DNA from: JAFGAS01 sp963809875 | GTDB lineage: Bacteria > Desulfobacterota > Zymogenia > Zymogenales > Zymogenaceae | Direction of reading: 5' to 3' | NCBI GenBank assembly: GCA_963809875.1 | Contig: CAWELC010000003.1 | Coordinates: forward strand, 62,001-126,000 | DNA length: 64,000 nucleotides | Program-made: the position numbers and the translations under genes | Shown: one piece after another, positions 55,086 to 64,000 of the stretch | Numbering within the stretch: the first letter of the stretch is position 1 | Layout: the number at the start of each line of letters is the position of its first letter | The notes under the pieces: generated by a model | Databases searched by the model: none | Told to the model about the DNA's origin: nothing | The model's input: the letters and a program-made list of their open reading frames with translations, nothing else

Positions 55086-56681
55086 TTGGATCGTCGCAAC
55101 AACGGGGTAATGGCGATGGATGAGACAGTCATGTCATCGTTGGAAAACGAAATCCTCCAGGAGTTTCACCGGGTTTCCGATTCCGATAGTAATCCAACCA
55201 AAATTCTTGGCGAAATAATCAGAACCCTCAGCGCCCGCATCGGTGCTGACACCTGCCGCCTATTAGCAGTGGACGAGATAAGCGGCGAAGAGACCGCGAT
55301 CACATCCTTTGAGGGAAAGAAGCTCCCCGGGCAGCCCGGTCGACAGAAAAGCCGAGCAATCAAGGGCATACGAGGGAAGACGGTCAGCCTCGAATCGACA
55401 ACCGATGCTGAGAAAGAGGGGCTGATGGCCCGTGTACCGGTGAGGTTTTCCGGAAAGATCATCGGTATGATTGAGGCGCATAGGCACGTCGGCACCGCTC
55501 CGTTCACGCCGAATGACTTGGCTCTCATAGACCGTGTCGTGGCTGTGGCCGCGCTACTGGTAGAGAACGTCAGGCTGGGAAAGATGCGTGACAGGAGTCT
55601 TCGGGAAATCTCCGAGCTTATGGAGATATCGGGGATTCTGAATTCCTCGCTGGATACTACCGCGATTCGAGAGAAGGCGATCACCGTAATCACCAAGCTC
55701 CTTAACTGTGAGGTGGCGTCCCTGCTTCTGGTCGATGAAGAGACCGACGAGCTTTACTTTGAGGTCGCCCTTGGCGAAAAAGGGGATCGTGTCAAAGAAA
55801 CGAGGCTAAAAAGCGGGGAGGGGATCGCCGGATGGGTTGCGGTCCATAACCAGCCGCTGCTCATTGACGACGTAAAGACCGACCCGAGACACTCCAGGAG
55901 GTTTGACGAGCGATCCAAGTTTGAGACGCGCAATATGATCTGCGTGCCGATGGTGATAAAACAAAAGGTGGTCGGCGTTCTGCAGGCTATCAACAAGCTG
56001 GAAAACGGGGGCTTTTCTCAAACGGATCTCGACCTCTTTATCTCCCTTTCACATGAGGTGGCGATTGCGGTAGACAACGCACGGCTCTATAATGAACTTC
56101 GCGAGACCTTCTACCAGACCGCCGAGGCCCTCGCCGACGCGATTGAAAAGAGGGATCCCTACACCGGAAACCATACGCGACGGGTCATGCACTATTCGAT
56201 GGCGATCTCCCGTTTTCTTGATCTTACCGATGCGGAGGTGGAAAACCTCAGGCTGGCGGCTATCCTCCATGACATTGGAAAGATCGGTGTCGAGGATTGC
56301 GTGCTGCGGAAAGACTCCGAGCTTAATGACGAAGAGTATCTAAAAATTATCCGTCACCCCGAAATCGGTGTGGACATACTCGGCCACATCAGGCGCCTCG
56401 ACGGGGTTATCCCCGGCATGAAATCACATCATGAGCGTATGGACGGAAACGGATATCCCGATAAGATCGTGGGTGGAGATATTCCCCTGATCGCACGGAT
56501 CATCGCGGTGGCAGATACGTTTGACGCAATGACCACGGACCGTCCCTACCGAGCGGCCCTCGCCGACCGTGAGGCGATGGAAGAACTGAAGCGTTTTGCC
56601 GGAAGTCAGTTTGACCGGAACGTAGTCAATGCCTTTATCAGATCCTATGAGAAAGGATATATCACCAAGAGTGTTGACTAA
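55086..56681 (+). CDS. GAF-GAF-HD-GYP signalling phosphodiesterase
   Basis: A 531-residue cytoplasmic protein. Two GAF sensor domains (about 15-165 and 175-335) precede an HD-GYP domain (about 345-525). The catalytic HD is at about H395-D396 in LHDIGKIG, and the family motif HHERMDGNGYP lies near 447-457. HD-GYP domains hydrolyse cyclic di-GMP or 3'3'-cGAMP. The start is uncertain: TTG 55086 has GGTGGA upstream, while ATG 55110 has no clear ribosome site. CRP-like and phosphodiesterase genes follow. Confidence 0.88.
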   Translation: MDRRNNGVMAMDETVMSSLENEILQEFHRVSDSDSNPTKILGEIIRTLSARIGADTCRLLAVDEISGEETAITSFEGKKLPGQPGRQKSRAIKGIRGKTVSLESTTDAEKEGLMARVPVRFSGKIIGMIEAHRHVGTAPFTPNDLALIDRVVAVAALLVENVRLGKMRDRSLREISELMEISGILNSSLDTTAIREKAITVITKLLNCEVASLLLVDEETDELYFEVALGEKGDRVKETRLKSGEGIAGWVAVHNQPLLIDDVKTDPRHSRRFDERSKFETRNMICVPMVIKQKVVGVLQAINKLENGGFSQTDLDLFISLSHEVAIAVDNARLYNELRETFYQTAEALADAIEKRDPYTGNHTRRVMHYSMAISRFLDLTDAEVENLRLAAILHDIGKIGVEDCVLRKDSELNDEEYLKIIRHPEIGVDILGHIRRLDGVIPGMKSHHERMDGNGYPDKIVGGDIPLIARIIAVADTFDAMTTDRPYRAALADREAMEELKRFAGSQFDRNVVNAFIRSYEKGYITKSVD

Positions 56682-56737
56682 CAGTACTATATAATATATA
56701 TTAAAACAGTGTTAGCGGAATAGGCGCGGAGAATTTT

Positions 56738-57394
56738 ATGTCAGATCAGGACGTCCTCTTACAGAAGTTCGGTCGTGAATTTGCCAAGGGAACAATCCTC
56801 TTTCACGAGGGAGATACCCAAAGCAAGGAGATGTATGTCATCCACAGGGGCAAGGTTAAGATATCCAAGAAGGTGGGACACCAGGAGACGGTCTTGGCGT
56901 ATCTCGGGCAGGGTGAGTTTTTTGGTGAAATGGCCATCCTGAACAACAAGCCCCGTTCGGCGACGGCCGAGGTAACGGAGGACAGCACGCTCCTCGTGAT
57001 CGATCCCAAAACCTTTGAGATGATGATCAAGGGGAATACCGAGGTCGCCTTCAGGATGATAAAGAAGCTGTCCGATCGTATCGAGGAGACCGATAACACG
57101 ATTGAGCTCTTGATGATAAAGGACACAAACAGCCGCGTCGTCCATGCGCTGGAGAGCCTCGCGGAATCGATTGGGATCGGCCGGGACGGCGGGATGATGC
57201 TCCCCGTTTCGACGGACGAACTCGTGTCAAGGGCGGGCGTCAGCTCGGACCAGGCGCTTACAATACTCGAGAAGCTTAAGAAGGCACGAGTCATTGCTAT
57301 ATCTTCAGAAGGTGTCTTTATTCAGGACCTGAGTAAACTGCGGAAGTTCGTCGAGTTTCTGATCCTCAAAGAGCAATTTGGCGATTTGGATTAG
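56738..57394 (+). CDS. CRP/FNR-family transcription regulator
   Basis: A 218-residue protein with an N-terminal cyclic-nucleotide-binding fold (about 10-130: GTILFHEGDTQSKEMYVIHRGKVKI; GEFFGEMAILNNKPRSATAEV, the phosphate-binding cassette) and a C-terminal winged helix (about 145-205). The cassette GEMAILNNKPRSATA has the GE-x6-R-SA pattern of cAMP-binding proteins. The C-terminal helix-turn-helix is divergent. ATG 56738 follows GGAGAATTTT. Confidence 0.85.
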   Translation: MSDQDVLLQKFGREFAKGTILFHEGDTQSKEMYVIHRGKVKISKKVGHQETVLAYLGQGEFFGEMAILNNKPRSATAEVTEDSTLLVIDPKTFEMMIKGNTEVAFRMIKKLSDRIEETDNTIELLMIKDTNSRVVHALESLAESIGIGRDGGMMLPVSTDELVSRAGVSSDQALTILEKLKKARVIAISSEGVFIQDLSKLRKFVEFLILKEQFGDLD

Positions 57395-57398
57395 CGCT

Positions 57399-58163
57399 AT
57401 GGAGATCCGCGTATTAGGATGTAACGGGGGTATACTTCCGGGTTTTCGGTCTTCGAGCTTCCTGATAAACAAGCGGGTGCTCATCGATTCCGGACACGTG
57501 GCGGCAGAGCTCACCCTCGAGGAGCAGAACAAGGTCAGAGACATATTTATTACCCATTTTCATCTCGATCACACAAAAGATATCGCTTTCCTCACCGATA
57601 ATGCCTTCGGCAATCACGATCTTCCCATCACGATCTATGGGACCGGCAAGACCGTATCGGATTTTAAGAATCACTACTTCAATAATGCCACCTGGCCCGA
57701 TTTCACCAGCATCAATTCCGAAAATCATCCCATCGTTAGACTTGCCACCGTGCAGGAGGGCCAGAAGACCGCGGTGAAGGGCATAGACGTCACTCCATTC
57801 GGCGTCAACCACTCCGTAGACGGGGTGGGCTATCTCGTGCGGGAGGGGTCGAGCGTTGTTGTCTTCTCGGGAGATACCGGGCCGACCGATACGATGTGGG
57901 CTGTTATCAACGCGGATCCGAACGTCAAGGCGATCTTCGTTGAGACGTCGTTCCCCAACGAGTTCCAGGCGATTGCCGACGCTTCCGGCCATTTTACGCC
58001 GAGGACGCTCGACGCCGATCTCAAGAAGCTGAAGAGGACCGGAATTCCGATATACCTTTATCATCTCAAGCCGAAGTACTTCGATATCCTTACTGATGAG
58101 ATTCGGGCCTTGAAACGGGACAACCTCATCGTCCTCCAGAACGATCTTTTCTTAACCTTCTGA
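57399..58163 (+). CDS. MBL-fold protein resembling class II cAMP phosphodiesterase
   Basis: A 254-residue metal hydrolase with H53-x-H55-x-D57-H58 (THFHLDHTK), a further VNHSVDGVGY histidine and FSGDTGPTD. The opening MEIRVLGCNGGILPGFRSSSFLI and ID-SGHVAAELT match class II 3',5'-cyclic-nucleotide phosphodiesterases (yeast PDE1/CpdP type). It starts 4 bases after the CRP-like gene, which itself should bind a cyclic nucleotide, so it may degrade that regulator's ligand. This role is inferred from the order of genes. Confidence 0.8.
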   Translation: MEIRVLGCNGGILPGFRSSSFLINKRVLIDSGHVAAELTLEEQNKVRDIFITHFHLDHTKDIAFLTDNAFGNHDLPITIYGTGKTVSDFKNHYFNNATWPDFTSINSENHPIVRLATVQEGQKTAVKGIDVTPFGVNHSVDGVGYLVREGSSVVVFSGDTGPTDTMWAVINADPNVKAIFVETSFPNEFQAIADASGHFTPRTLDADLKKLKRTGIPIYLYHLKPKYFDILTDEIRALKRDNLIVLQNDLFLTF

Positions 58164-58172
58164 GGACCTGCC

Positions 58173-59027
58173 GTGGGCGTGCGAAAAGAATCACCAACGG
58201 GAATTCGCATTGATGAGCAAAGCGCATGGGTGCGATGCCCCGGATGCAGCCGTATACTCTTTTCTCGGGAGGTCAAGAGAAATCTCTCGGTCTGCTCGGA
58301 ATGCGGCCATCACTTCCGGATCGGGGCGCGCCAGCGCATTGAGATAACGGTCGATCCTGAGAGTTTCCAGGAACTTTTCGGCAATCTCATGACGGCCGAT
58401 CCACTCACGTTCGTAGACAGTAAGCCGTACGTAAAACGTGCCGAGGAGGCGCGTCGCAAATCGGGAGAGAACGAGGCAGTGATCGTAGGGAAGGCAAACG
58501 TCTTCGATCATCGGATCGTCGTCTCGGTCATGGATTTTGATTTCATGGGGGGGAGCATGGGAAGTGTCGTGGGGGAGAAGGTGACCCTGGCCGTTGAGGA
58601 GGCGGTCGCTCATTCGCTTCCGGTCGTCTCATTTACGGCGTCCGGAGGAGCGCGGATGCAGGAAGGGCTGATATCTCTCCTCCAGATGGCAAAGACGACC
58701 GGCGCCGTCACCAGAATGCAGGGAAAAGGGCTTCCTTTTATCTCGGTACTCACCGACCCCACGACCGGAGGAGTGGCCGCGAGCTTTGGGATGCTGGGTG
58801 ATATAATCATCGCGGAGCCGGGGGCGCTCATCGGCTTTGCGGGCAGACGCGTCATAGAACAGACGATAAACGAGAAGCCTCCCGAGAACTTCCAGAAGGC
58901 CGAAGAGCTGATGCGTCATGGAATGATCGATATGATCGTTGAAAGGAAACTGATACGGCCGACTCTTGGACGGATTTTGGATTATTTCGACCCCATGACG
59001 AGAAACCGAACATCTCCCTCCCGATAA
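58173..59027 (+). CDS. accD: Acetyl-CoA carboxylase carboxyltransferase subunit beta
   Basis: A 284-residue subunit that makes malonyl-CoA with AccA. The four-cysteine zinc finger is C22-x2-C25 and C41-x2-C44, followed by the crotonase-like carboxyltransferase core with SFTASGGARMQEG and DPTTGGVAASFGMLGDI. The start is GTG 58173. folC follows, the classic accD-folC arrangement of proteobacteria. Confidence 0.95.
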   Translation: MGVRKESPTGIRIDEQSAWVRCPGCSRILFSREVKRNLSVCSECGHHFRIGARQRIEITVDPESFQELFGNLMTADPLTFVDSKPYVKRAEEARRKSGENEAVIVGKANVFDHRIVVSVMDFDFMGGSMGSVVGEKVTLAVEEAVAHSLPVVSFTASGGARMQEGLISLLQMAKTTGAVTRMQGKGLPFISVLTDPTTGGVAASFGMLGDIIIAEPGALIGFAGRRVIEQTINEKPPENFQKAEELMRHGMIDMIVERKLIRPTLGRILDYFDPMTRNRTSPSR

Positions 59028-59160
59028 TCCGCGCAGGAGGCACCCCGCGGATCACTTTTCCCGCCATTTTTAGCAGCGTCAGGACAGGCAGGCCGACCCA
59101 CGGAGGGCGGATGGACTGTGCTGACAACCGGCGTGAGACATATTCATTGCCTCTACCCGA

Positions 59161-60474
59161 TTGCGCGATATGATCAAAGATAACGCATCCGATTCATATA
59201 TCAAAGACCAGTTTCTATACCTTGAGGGCCTTACCGCCCGCGGGATCCGCACAGACCTGTCTCAGATGCGCGCCGGGCTTGTCCTCCTGGATAATCCCGA
59301 GCGGGCGGTGCCGACGGTCATCGTCGGGGGAACGAACGGCAAGGGCTCGGTCACGACGATGATCGGTAATATTGTTAGGCATGCCGAATATTCTGTCGGC
59401 TGCTACTATTCTCCCCATCTTTTCGACGTGCGCGAAAGGATTATGCTCAATGGCATAATGATCTCATCCGTCGATATGGCCCGTCTCATCCAATACATAC
59501 GAGAAAAGACGGAACCCGATCTGAATCTGACCTATTTCGAGTTCCTGACGCTTTCGGCCTACACCTTTTTCGCCCGGAGTAAAGTGGATCTGGGGGTGAT
59601 GGAGGTCGGCATGGGGGGGCGCTATGACGCCACCAACGTCACCGACCCGATCGTATCGGTAGTCACCACCGTATCGCTGGACCATACCGGGTACCTCGGA
59701 AAGAGAGAGGAAGAGATAGCCGAAGAAAAGGCCCAAATCGTCGGGGACGGGTGCGTGCTTGTCGCGGGGAGGGTAAGTGAGAGCGTACGAGAGATCCTGC
59801 GCAATCATGCGCGAGAGAAGGGGGCCGGGTCGTTCTTCTTGAGTGAGGACTTCGTGGGCAAGGCGCAGTCGGTAAAGGTGCGGAATGGGACAACTGCGAT
59901 GCGGTATCGGGGTCTCGGCACGCATCTGGACAAGGTTATCGTTTCGCTTCCCGGGGCACATCAGATCGATAACGCGTCCGTGGCGCTGGCCACGGTCGAG
60001 ATTCTCGGAAGAAGGGGATTTTCCATAAGTGAGGACGCTATTCGGAAGGGGCTGTCGTCGGTCCACCTCCCGGGGAGGATGGAGCGGATCGCGGAAAACC
60101 CCGAGACGATTGTCGACGTCGCTCACAACCCGGCAGGGGCGCGGGTCCTGGCCGAGTACATTCGGTTGCTGCCGAAAAAGAGGACGGCCCTCGTGGTGGG
60201 AATGATGGGTGATAAGGACATCGGCGGTTTCCTGAGGGAGCTTGACGGACTTGCTGTTTCCATAGCGCTGGCCGCTCCCCGAGTCGACCGGGCGGCCTCA
60301 ATCGCCGATCTGAAGCGGGCTGCCGTTTCCCTCGGAACGCCGGTCCGGTCGTATGGAGGTGTCTCTGCGGCGCTCGAGGCGTCACGGCGGCTGGTCGGAG
60401 ATCAGGGCAGGATCGTCGTCACGGGGTCATTCTATACCGTCGAGGAAGCCGCCAGGGAGATCCGAGGTGCGTAG
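59161..60474 (+). CDS. folC: Bifunctional folylpolyglutamate/dihydrofolate synthase
   Basis: A 437-residue Mur-ligase-type enzyme. The P-loop is VGGTNGKGSVTTM; the ATP-binding TVSLDHTGYLG, the substrate site LPGRMERIAENPETIVDVAHNPAGA and the C-terminal domain are intact. It adds glutamate to folates. TTG 59161 and ATG 59170 are both possible starts. Confidence 0.93.
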   Translation: MRDMIKDNASDSYIKDQFLYLEGLTARGIRTDLSQMRAGLVLLDNPERAVPTVIVGGTNGKGSVTTMIGNIVRHAEYSVGCYYSPHLFDVRERIMLNGIMISSVDMARLIQYIREKTEPDLNLTYFEFLTLSAYTFFARSKVDLGVMEVGMGGRYDATNVTDPIVSVVTTVSLDHTGYLGKREEEIAEEKAQIVGDGCVLVAGRVSESVREILRNHAREKGAGSFFLSEDFVGKAQSVKVRNGTTAMRYRGLGTHLDKVIVSLPGAHQIDNASVALATVEILGRRGFSISEDAIRKGLSSVHLPGRMERIAENPETIVDVAHNPAGARVLAEYIRLLPKKRTALVVGMMGDKDIGGFLRELDGLAVSIALAAPRVDRAASIADLKRAAVSLGTPVRSYGGVSAALEASRRLVGDQGRIVVTGSFYTVEEAAREIRGA

Positions 60475-60584
60475 CCGTTTGAAAGAAGCTGTTTGTTCGA
60501 GCTGTCAGGTCCTCCCCGCGTCTCAAAAGGCGCGCTGCCGACGGTCAAACGCCCGCGACGTCGTCAAAAATAGACTCAAATAGA

Positions 60585-60613
60585 TTGACAACCGCCTTTG
60601 ATTTCTCTATCAT
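60585..60613 (+). promoter_or_regulatory. Sigma-70-type promoter of the coaBC operon
   Basis: TTGACA (60585-60590), 17-base spacer, TATCAT (60608-60613), 39 bases before coaBC. Confidence 0.75.
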
Positions 60614-60651
60614 GAAAGGATAATCCCTATCATTAGTAGACCAGCAAGACC

Positions 60652-61854
60652 ATGAATAAACCCAGGCATATCGTCCTCGGCGTGACGGGTGGGATCGCGG
60701 CGTATAAGGCGTGCGAGTTGACCCGCCTCTTTGTCAAGGGAGGATATTCGGTCCACGTCGTCATGACCGAGCATGCCCTGGCCTTCGTCACCCCACTCAC
60801 CTTTTCGACACTGTCGGGAAATCCCGTGGGGAGCGCCATGTTTGACGGGGGAGCGCCGGAGACGATCAAGCATATCGATCTGGCCGATGAGGCCGATCTC
60901 GTTGTCGTGGCCCCCGCTACGGCAAACGTGATCGCCAAGGTGGCTGCGGGGATAGCCGACGATCTCCTCACGACGATCATCACGGCAACAAGGGCGCCGG
61001 TCCTGTTTTCCCCATCGATGAACGTCAACATGTACGAGAACCCGATAACCCGCGGCAATATCGAGCGGCTCGGGGGGCTCGGCTACCATTTCGTCGAGCC
61101 GGGGACTGGTTGGCTTGCGTGCGGCTGGGAAGGAAAGGGGAGGCTTGCCGAGCCGATACTGATATATGAGCGCGCCGAGGCCCTTCTGGCCGATCAGGAT
61201 CTTTCCGGCATGAAACTGCTGGTAACGGCAGGGCCCACCCGAGAGGCGATCGATCCGGTTCGTTTCATCAGCAACCGCTCCACGGGAAGGATGGGATACG
61301 CGGTGGCGAGGCGCGCCGCCCTGAGGGGGGCACAGGTTATCCTCATCTCGGGCCCATCTCACCTCGAGCCGCCGTCCGGCGTAGATGTCGTGTCCGTGGA
61401 GAGCGCGGCCGAAATGGCCCGGGAAGTGAAGGGGCGTTTCGGCTGGGCACAAGTCGTTATCAAGGCCGCCGCCGTATCGGACTTCACGCCGAAAAGCCCG
61501 AGCGGACACAAGATCAAGAAGGATGAATGCGCGGACGTGATCGAGCTTTCGCGCACTGAAGATATTCTGCAGGAGCTCGGCAGGATCAAGGGCGATAAGA
61601 TCCTCGTGGGCTTTGCCGCAGAGACCGAAAAAATGCGGGCCAATGCCAAGAAGAAACTTGAGGGCAAGAATCTCGATATGATCGTTGCCAACGACGTATC
61701 AAGAAAAGACTCGGGTTTTGGCGTGGAAACGAATGTGGTGCGGATCATTGAGCGTGACGGGACGGAAACCGAGCTTCCCCTCATGTCCAAGGAGGAGGTG
61801 GCCGACGAAATCCTTACCAGAGTTGGGGATCTATGGAAGAAAGGACGCAGCTGA
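60652..61854 (+). CDS. coaBC: Phosphopantothenoylcysteine decarboxylase/synthetase
   Basis: A 400-residue bifunctional enzyme of coenzyme A synthesis. The N-terminal flavin decarboxylase (CoaC) has GVTGGIAAYKACEL and PSMNVNMYENP. The C-terminal synthetase (CoaB) starts near residue 186 with LVTAGPTREAIDPVRFISNRSTGRMGYAVA, including the dimer/active-site region KIKKDE. Its end overlaps the uracil-DNA glycosylase start by 22 bases. Confidence 0.95.
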   Translation: MNKPRHIVLGVTGGIAAYKACELTRLFVKGGYSVHVVMTEHALAFVTPLTFSTLSGNPVGSAMFDGGAPETIKHIDLADEADLVVVAPATANVIAKVAAGIADDLLTTIITATRAPVLFSPSMNVNMYENPITRGNIERLGGLGYHFVEPGTGWLACGWEGKGRLAEPILIYERAEALLADQDLSGMKLLVTAGPTREAIDPVRFISNRSTGRMGYAVARRAALRGAQVILISGPSHLEPPSGVDVVSVESAAEMAREVKGRFGWAQVVIKAAAVSDFTPKSPSGHKIKKDECADVIELSRTEDILQELGRIKGDKILVGFAAETEKMRANAKKKLEGKNLDMIVANDVSRKDSGFGVETNVVRIIERDGTETELPLMSKEEVADEILTRVGDLWKKGRS

Positions 61855-62528
61855 AAGAGATCGTCGCCACGCTTCGATCACACCTGCTTTATCTCAAGGA
61901 AATGGGCATCGAGTGGATCCCGAGGCGGGCAGGGGAATTAGGGCCCAGCACATCCCCCCTCACGCTGGAGTCGATCCGCGCTGAAATGGGCGATTGCAGA
62001 CGCTGTAAACTCTGGAGTGGAAGAAAGAATCTCGTGTTCGGAGAGGGCAACCCAAACGCCTCACTGATGTTTGTGGGGGAGGGGCCCGGTGCCGATGAAG
62101 ACGCGCAGGGGCGCCCATTCGTCGGAAGGGCGGGACAGCTGCTGACCAGGATCATCGAAGCCATCGATATGAAGCGGAACGATGTCTATATCGCTAACAT
62201 CGTCAAGTCTCGCCCCCCCAACAACCGCGTTCCGGAGCCGGATGAAGTGGCCGCGTGCCTGCCGTTCCTGAAGAAACAGATAGCAGCCATCCGACCTCAG
62301 ATCATCGTGGCACTGGGCGCCGTGGCGACAAACAATCTGCTGGGAGCCACGCTTTCGATCACAAAAGTGAGGGGGGAATTTCGGGAAATGGGCGGAGTCC
62401 TGATCCTGCCGACCTTTCACCCGAGCTATCTGTTGCGCAATCCCGCCGCCAAACGCGAGGTCTGGGAGGATATGAAGAAGGTCAGGAACCGCCTCCACCT
62501 CATTGAAAGGAGTGATCCAGGTGCGTAA
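61833..62528 (+). CDS. udg: Uracil-DNA glycosylase, family 4
   Basis: A 231-residue repair enzyme with a 4Fe-4S cluster. Motif 1 is GEGPGADEDAQGRPFVGRAGQLL, motif 3 is LPTFHPSYLLR. The cluster cysteines include the pair in GDCRRCKLW and a later Cys near AACLPFL. It removes uracil from DNA. Overlap with coaBC and with the NfeD gene shows a tight operon. Confidence 0.92.
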   Translation: MEERTQLKEIVATLRSHLLYLKEMGIEWIPRRAGELGPSTSPLTLESIRAEMGDCRRCKLWSGRKNLVFGEGNPNASLMFVGEGPGADEDAQGRPFVGRAGQLLTRIIEAIDMKRNDVYIANIVKSRPPNNRVPEPDEVAACLPFLKKQIAAIRPQIIVALGAVATNNLLGATLSITKVRGEFREMGGVLILPTFHPSYLLRNPAAKREVWEDMKKVRNRLHLIERSDPGA

Positions 62529-63825
62529 GCTTTTAGTCTCGATACATATCACGATATTCCTCACGGGGATCGTACTGGCGTTTGCCCCGGCAATCCTCGG
62601 CCAGGTGGTAGGGCCCGCTCCAGTGAGCGTGCTCACCGTCAAGGGGATCATTAACCCGGTTTCCGCGGAATACCTCGTGGAGGGGATCACCGAGGCTTAC
62701 GACAAGGGGTACCAGGCGGTTATTATCGAGATCGATACGCCGGGCGGACTGGACGATTCGATGCGAGAGATCATCAAGTCGATGATCAATACCAAGATAC
62801 CCGTCATCGTGTACGTCCACCCATCGGGCGGCAGGGCGGCTTCTGCGGGAGCCTTCATAACGATCGCGTCGGACATCGCGGTCATGACGCCCGGCACCAA
62901 CATCGGGGCCGCGTCGCCCGTCTCCCTTGGCGAACAGATGGACGAGACGATGAAGGCAAAGGTCACCAATGACGCGGCAGCCTATATAACGGGATTGGCC
63001 GACGGCAACAAAAGGAACTCAGATATCGCGCGCCGGATGGTCACTGAAGCGATCTCCATTCCGGCCGAAGAGGCCCTCTCCGACAACGTCATCACCCTCA
63101 TCGCCAAGGATCGCGCGGATTTGATCGCCCAGTTGGATGGAAAGACCTTCGTAACACGGAAAGGGACCATCACGTTCCATTTAAAAGGCGCCGATATCGC
63201 TGAAAATCCAATGGGTTTTCGCTTCGAATTTCTTTACATCCTCTCCAACCCGAACATTGCCTATATCCTTATGATGCTGGGGATCATGGGGCTCTACTTT
63301 GAGCTGTCCAACCCCGGCGCGATCCTCCCGGGCGTCATCGGGGGAATTTGTCTGGTTCTGGCTTTCTACTCTTTTTCGACGCTCCCGGTCAACTACGCGG
63401 GGGTCCTGCTCATCCTCTTTGCGGTCCTCCTATTTATTCTGGAGATCAAGGCGCCCACTCACGGCTTCCTGGCAATCGGAGGTGTGATCGCCCTTTTCTT
63501 CGGTTCGATTCTCCTCTTTAATACAAAAGTGGAGTTTCTCAGGGTGTCTATGGAAGTTATTCTGCCGACCGTTATCGGCGTGGCCCTCTTCTTTGCCTTC
63601 GTCATAACGATGGCCGTACGCGCTTACCGAAAGAAACCGACCACCGGAACGGAGGGAATCCTCGGCGAAATCGGCGTCGCCAAGTCGCGGATAGATGCCG
63701 AGGGGGGCCGTGTCTTCGTCCACGGGGAATGGTGGGATGCGACGAGCGACGACCCTATCGGCGAAGGGGCCAGGGTCGAAGTCATCGAAAGCAAGAATCT
63801 CGCCATCAAGGTAAAGAAGATCTAG
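62521..63825 (+). CDS. NfeD-family membrane-bound serine protease
   Basis: A 434-residue protein. The signal sequence (residues 1-30) leads to a ClpP-like protease domain (about 35-240) with the nucleophile Ser in RAASAGAFITIA and the oxyanion region IDTPGGLDDSM. Four or five membrane helices (about 245-370) and a C-terminal OB-fold NfeD domain (EGARVEVIESKNLAIKVKKI) follow. Full-length NfeD proteins usually work with stomatins; none is visible here. Start GTG 62521 after AAGGAGTGATCC. Confidence 0.92.
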   Translation: MRKLLVSIHITIFLTGIVLAFAPAILGQVVGPAPVSVLTVKGIINPVSAEYLVEGITEAYDKGYQAVIIEIDTPGGLDDSMREIIKSMINTKIPVIVYVHPSGGRAASAGAFITIASDIAVMTPGTNIGAASPVSLGEQMDETMKAKVTNDAAAYITGLADGNKRNSDIARRMVTEAISIPAEEALSDNVITLIAKDRADLIAQLDGKTFVTRKGTITFHLKGADIAENPMGFRFEFLYILSNPNIAYILMMLGIMGLYFELSNPGAILPGVIGGICLVLAFYSFSTLPVNYAGVLLILFAVLLFILEIKAPTHGFLAIGGVIALFFGSILLFNTKVEFLRVSMEVILPTVIGVALFFAFVITMAVRAYRKKPTTGTEGILGEIGVAKSRIDAEGGRVFVHGEWWDATSDDPIGEGARVEVIESKNLAIKVKKI

Positions 63826-63845
63826 GTCGTTTACGACGGACACCG

Positions 63846-64000
63846 ATGACAGAGCCGATACGTGCCCTCTCGGTCATATCGGGAGGGCTTGACAGCATCC
63901 TGGCCACGCGCATCGTGATGGATCAGGGCGTGGACGTGACGGCGATTCACTTCGTCACTCCATTCTTTGGGTCCGCGCCGGGACCGGAGGGCGATCTATT
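63846..64000 (+). CDS. PP-loop ATPase-domain protein, 3' end outside the window
   Basis: The first 51 codons are visible: MTEPIRALSVISGGLDSILATR contains the PP-loop pyrophosphatase motif SGGLDS, followed by VDVTAIHFVTPFFG. The motif is typical of tRNA-thiolating or amidotransferase-like enzymes (MnmA/ThiI/QueC). The HFVTPF segment resembles a small group of putative tRNA sulfurtransferases. The rest is cut off, so the family is not certain. Confidence 0.7.
   Translation, partial: MTEPIRALSVISGGLDSILATRIVMDQGVDVTAIHFVTPFFGSAPGPEGDL

Noticed and set aside
60467..60583. 38-codon frame with Cys residues overlapping the folC end
   Set aside because: The GTG start is inside folC, there is no family match, and the coaBC promoter follows at its 3' end; probably chance.

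Overview
The window looks like a chromosomal contig from an uncultivated, anaerobic, Gram-negative bacterium of deltaproteobacterial (Desulfobacterota-like) character. Evidence is a heterodisulfide-reductase-type Fe-S oxidoreductase, anaerobic GlpABC glycerol-3-phosphate dehydrogenase, a sigma-54-promoted type IV pilin, outer-membrane barrel, FecR and Skp/OmpH proteins, and a complete V/A-type ATPase operon. Base composition is moderately GC-rich and even; I saw no IS element, prophage, CRISPR array, tRNA or rRNA.

Layout. 0-1 kb: 3' part of an electron-transfer Fe-S oxidoreductase. 1.2-7.9 kb: glpK-glpA-glpB-glpC and a metallo-beta-lactamase (MBL) fold hydrolase; glpK, glpA and glpB each carry one single-base frameshift. 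8-14.3 kb (minus): enolase-superfamily epimerase with an MFS permease, a membrane c-type cytochrome, a ThiS/MoaD-like protein, a lipoprotein and a penicillin-acylase-family hydrolase. 14.5-16.7 kb: Ada and an SDR oxidoreductase. 16.7-23.5 kb (minus): GH106-like glycoside hydrolase, CASTOR/POLLUX-like channel, GPH sugar symporter. 23.7-33.1 kb: V-ATPase operon H-I-K-E-C-F-A-B-D, whose rotor subunit carries the Na+-binding signature. 33.3-37.9 kb: CD225 protein, DUF2752 protein, murI, an EF-G gene and a lysophosphatidate acyltransferase; DUF2752, murI and EF-G contain ten frameshifts between them. 38-43.3 kb: TPR protein, acetyl-CoA synthetase, CpoB/YbgF. 43.5-47.4 kb: ECF sigma/anti-sigma, a tiny membrane protein with an in-frame TGA (selenocysteine candidate), thioredoxin reductase, FmdB zinc ribbon, nucleotide-sugar dehydrogenase. 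47.6-53 kb: outer-membrane barrel, FecR, CARDB-like, OmpH and pilin. 53.2-55 kb: trpB2 preceded by what reads as a trp leader-peptide attenuator. 55-58.2 kb: GAF/HD-GYP phosphodiesterase, CRP-like regulator, class II cAMP-phosphodiesterase-like protein. 58.2-64 kb: accD, folC, coaBC, family 4 uracil-DNA glycosylase, NfeD and the start of a PP-loop protein.

Main regulatory observations. (1) A palindrome identical to my recollection of the Bacillus FadR (TetR-family, acyl-CoA-responsive) operator overlaps the V-ATPase transcription start, and a near copy lies just upstream of the acs promoter; both promoters also share a 13-base block. (2) trpB2 has promoter, a 27-codon leader peptide with Trp-Val-Trp, alternative hairpins and terminator. 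(3) The TGA in the small membrane protein sits where I expect a conserved Cys, next to thioredoxin reductase. The single-base frameshifts are confined to a few stretches and protein similarity continues across every one, so assembly error is more likely than gene decay.
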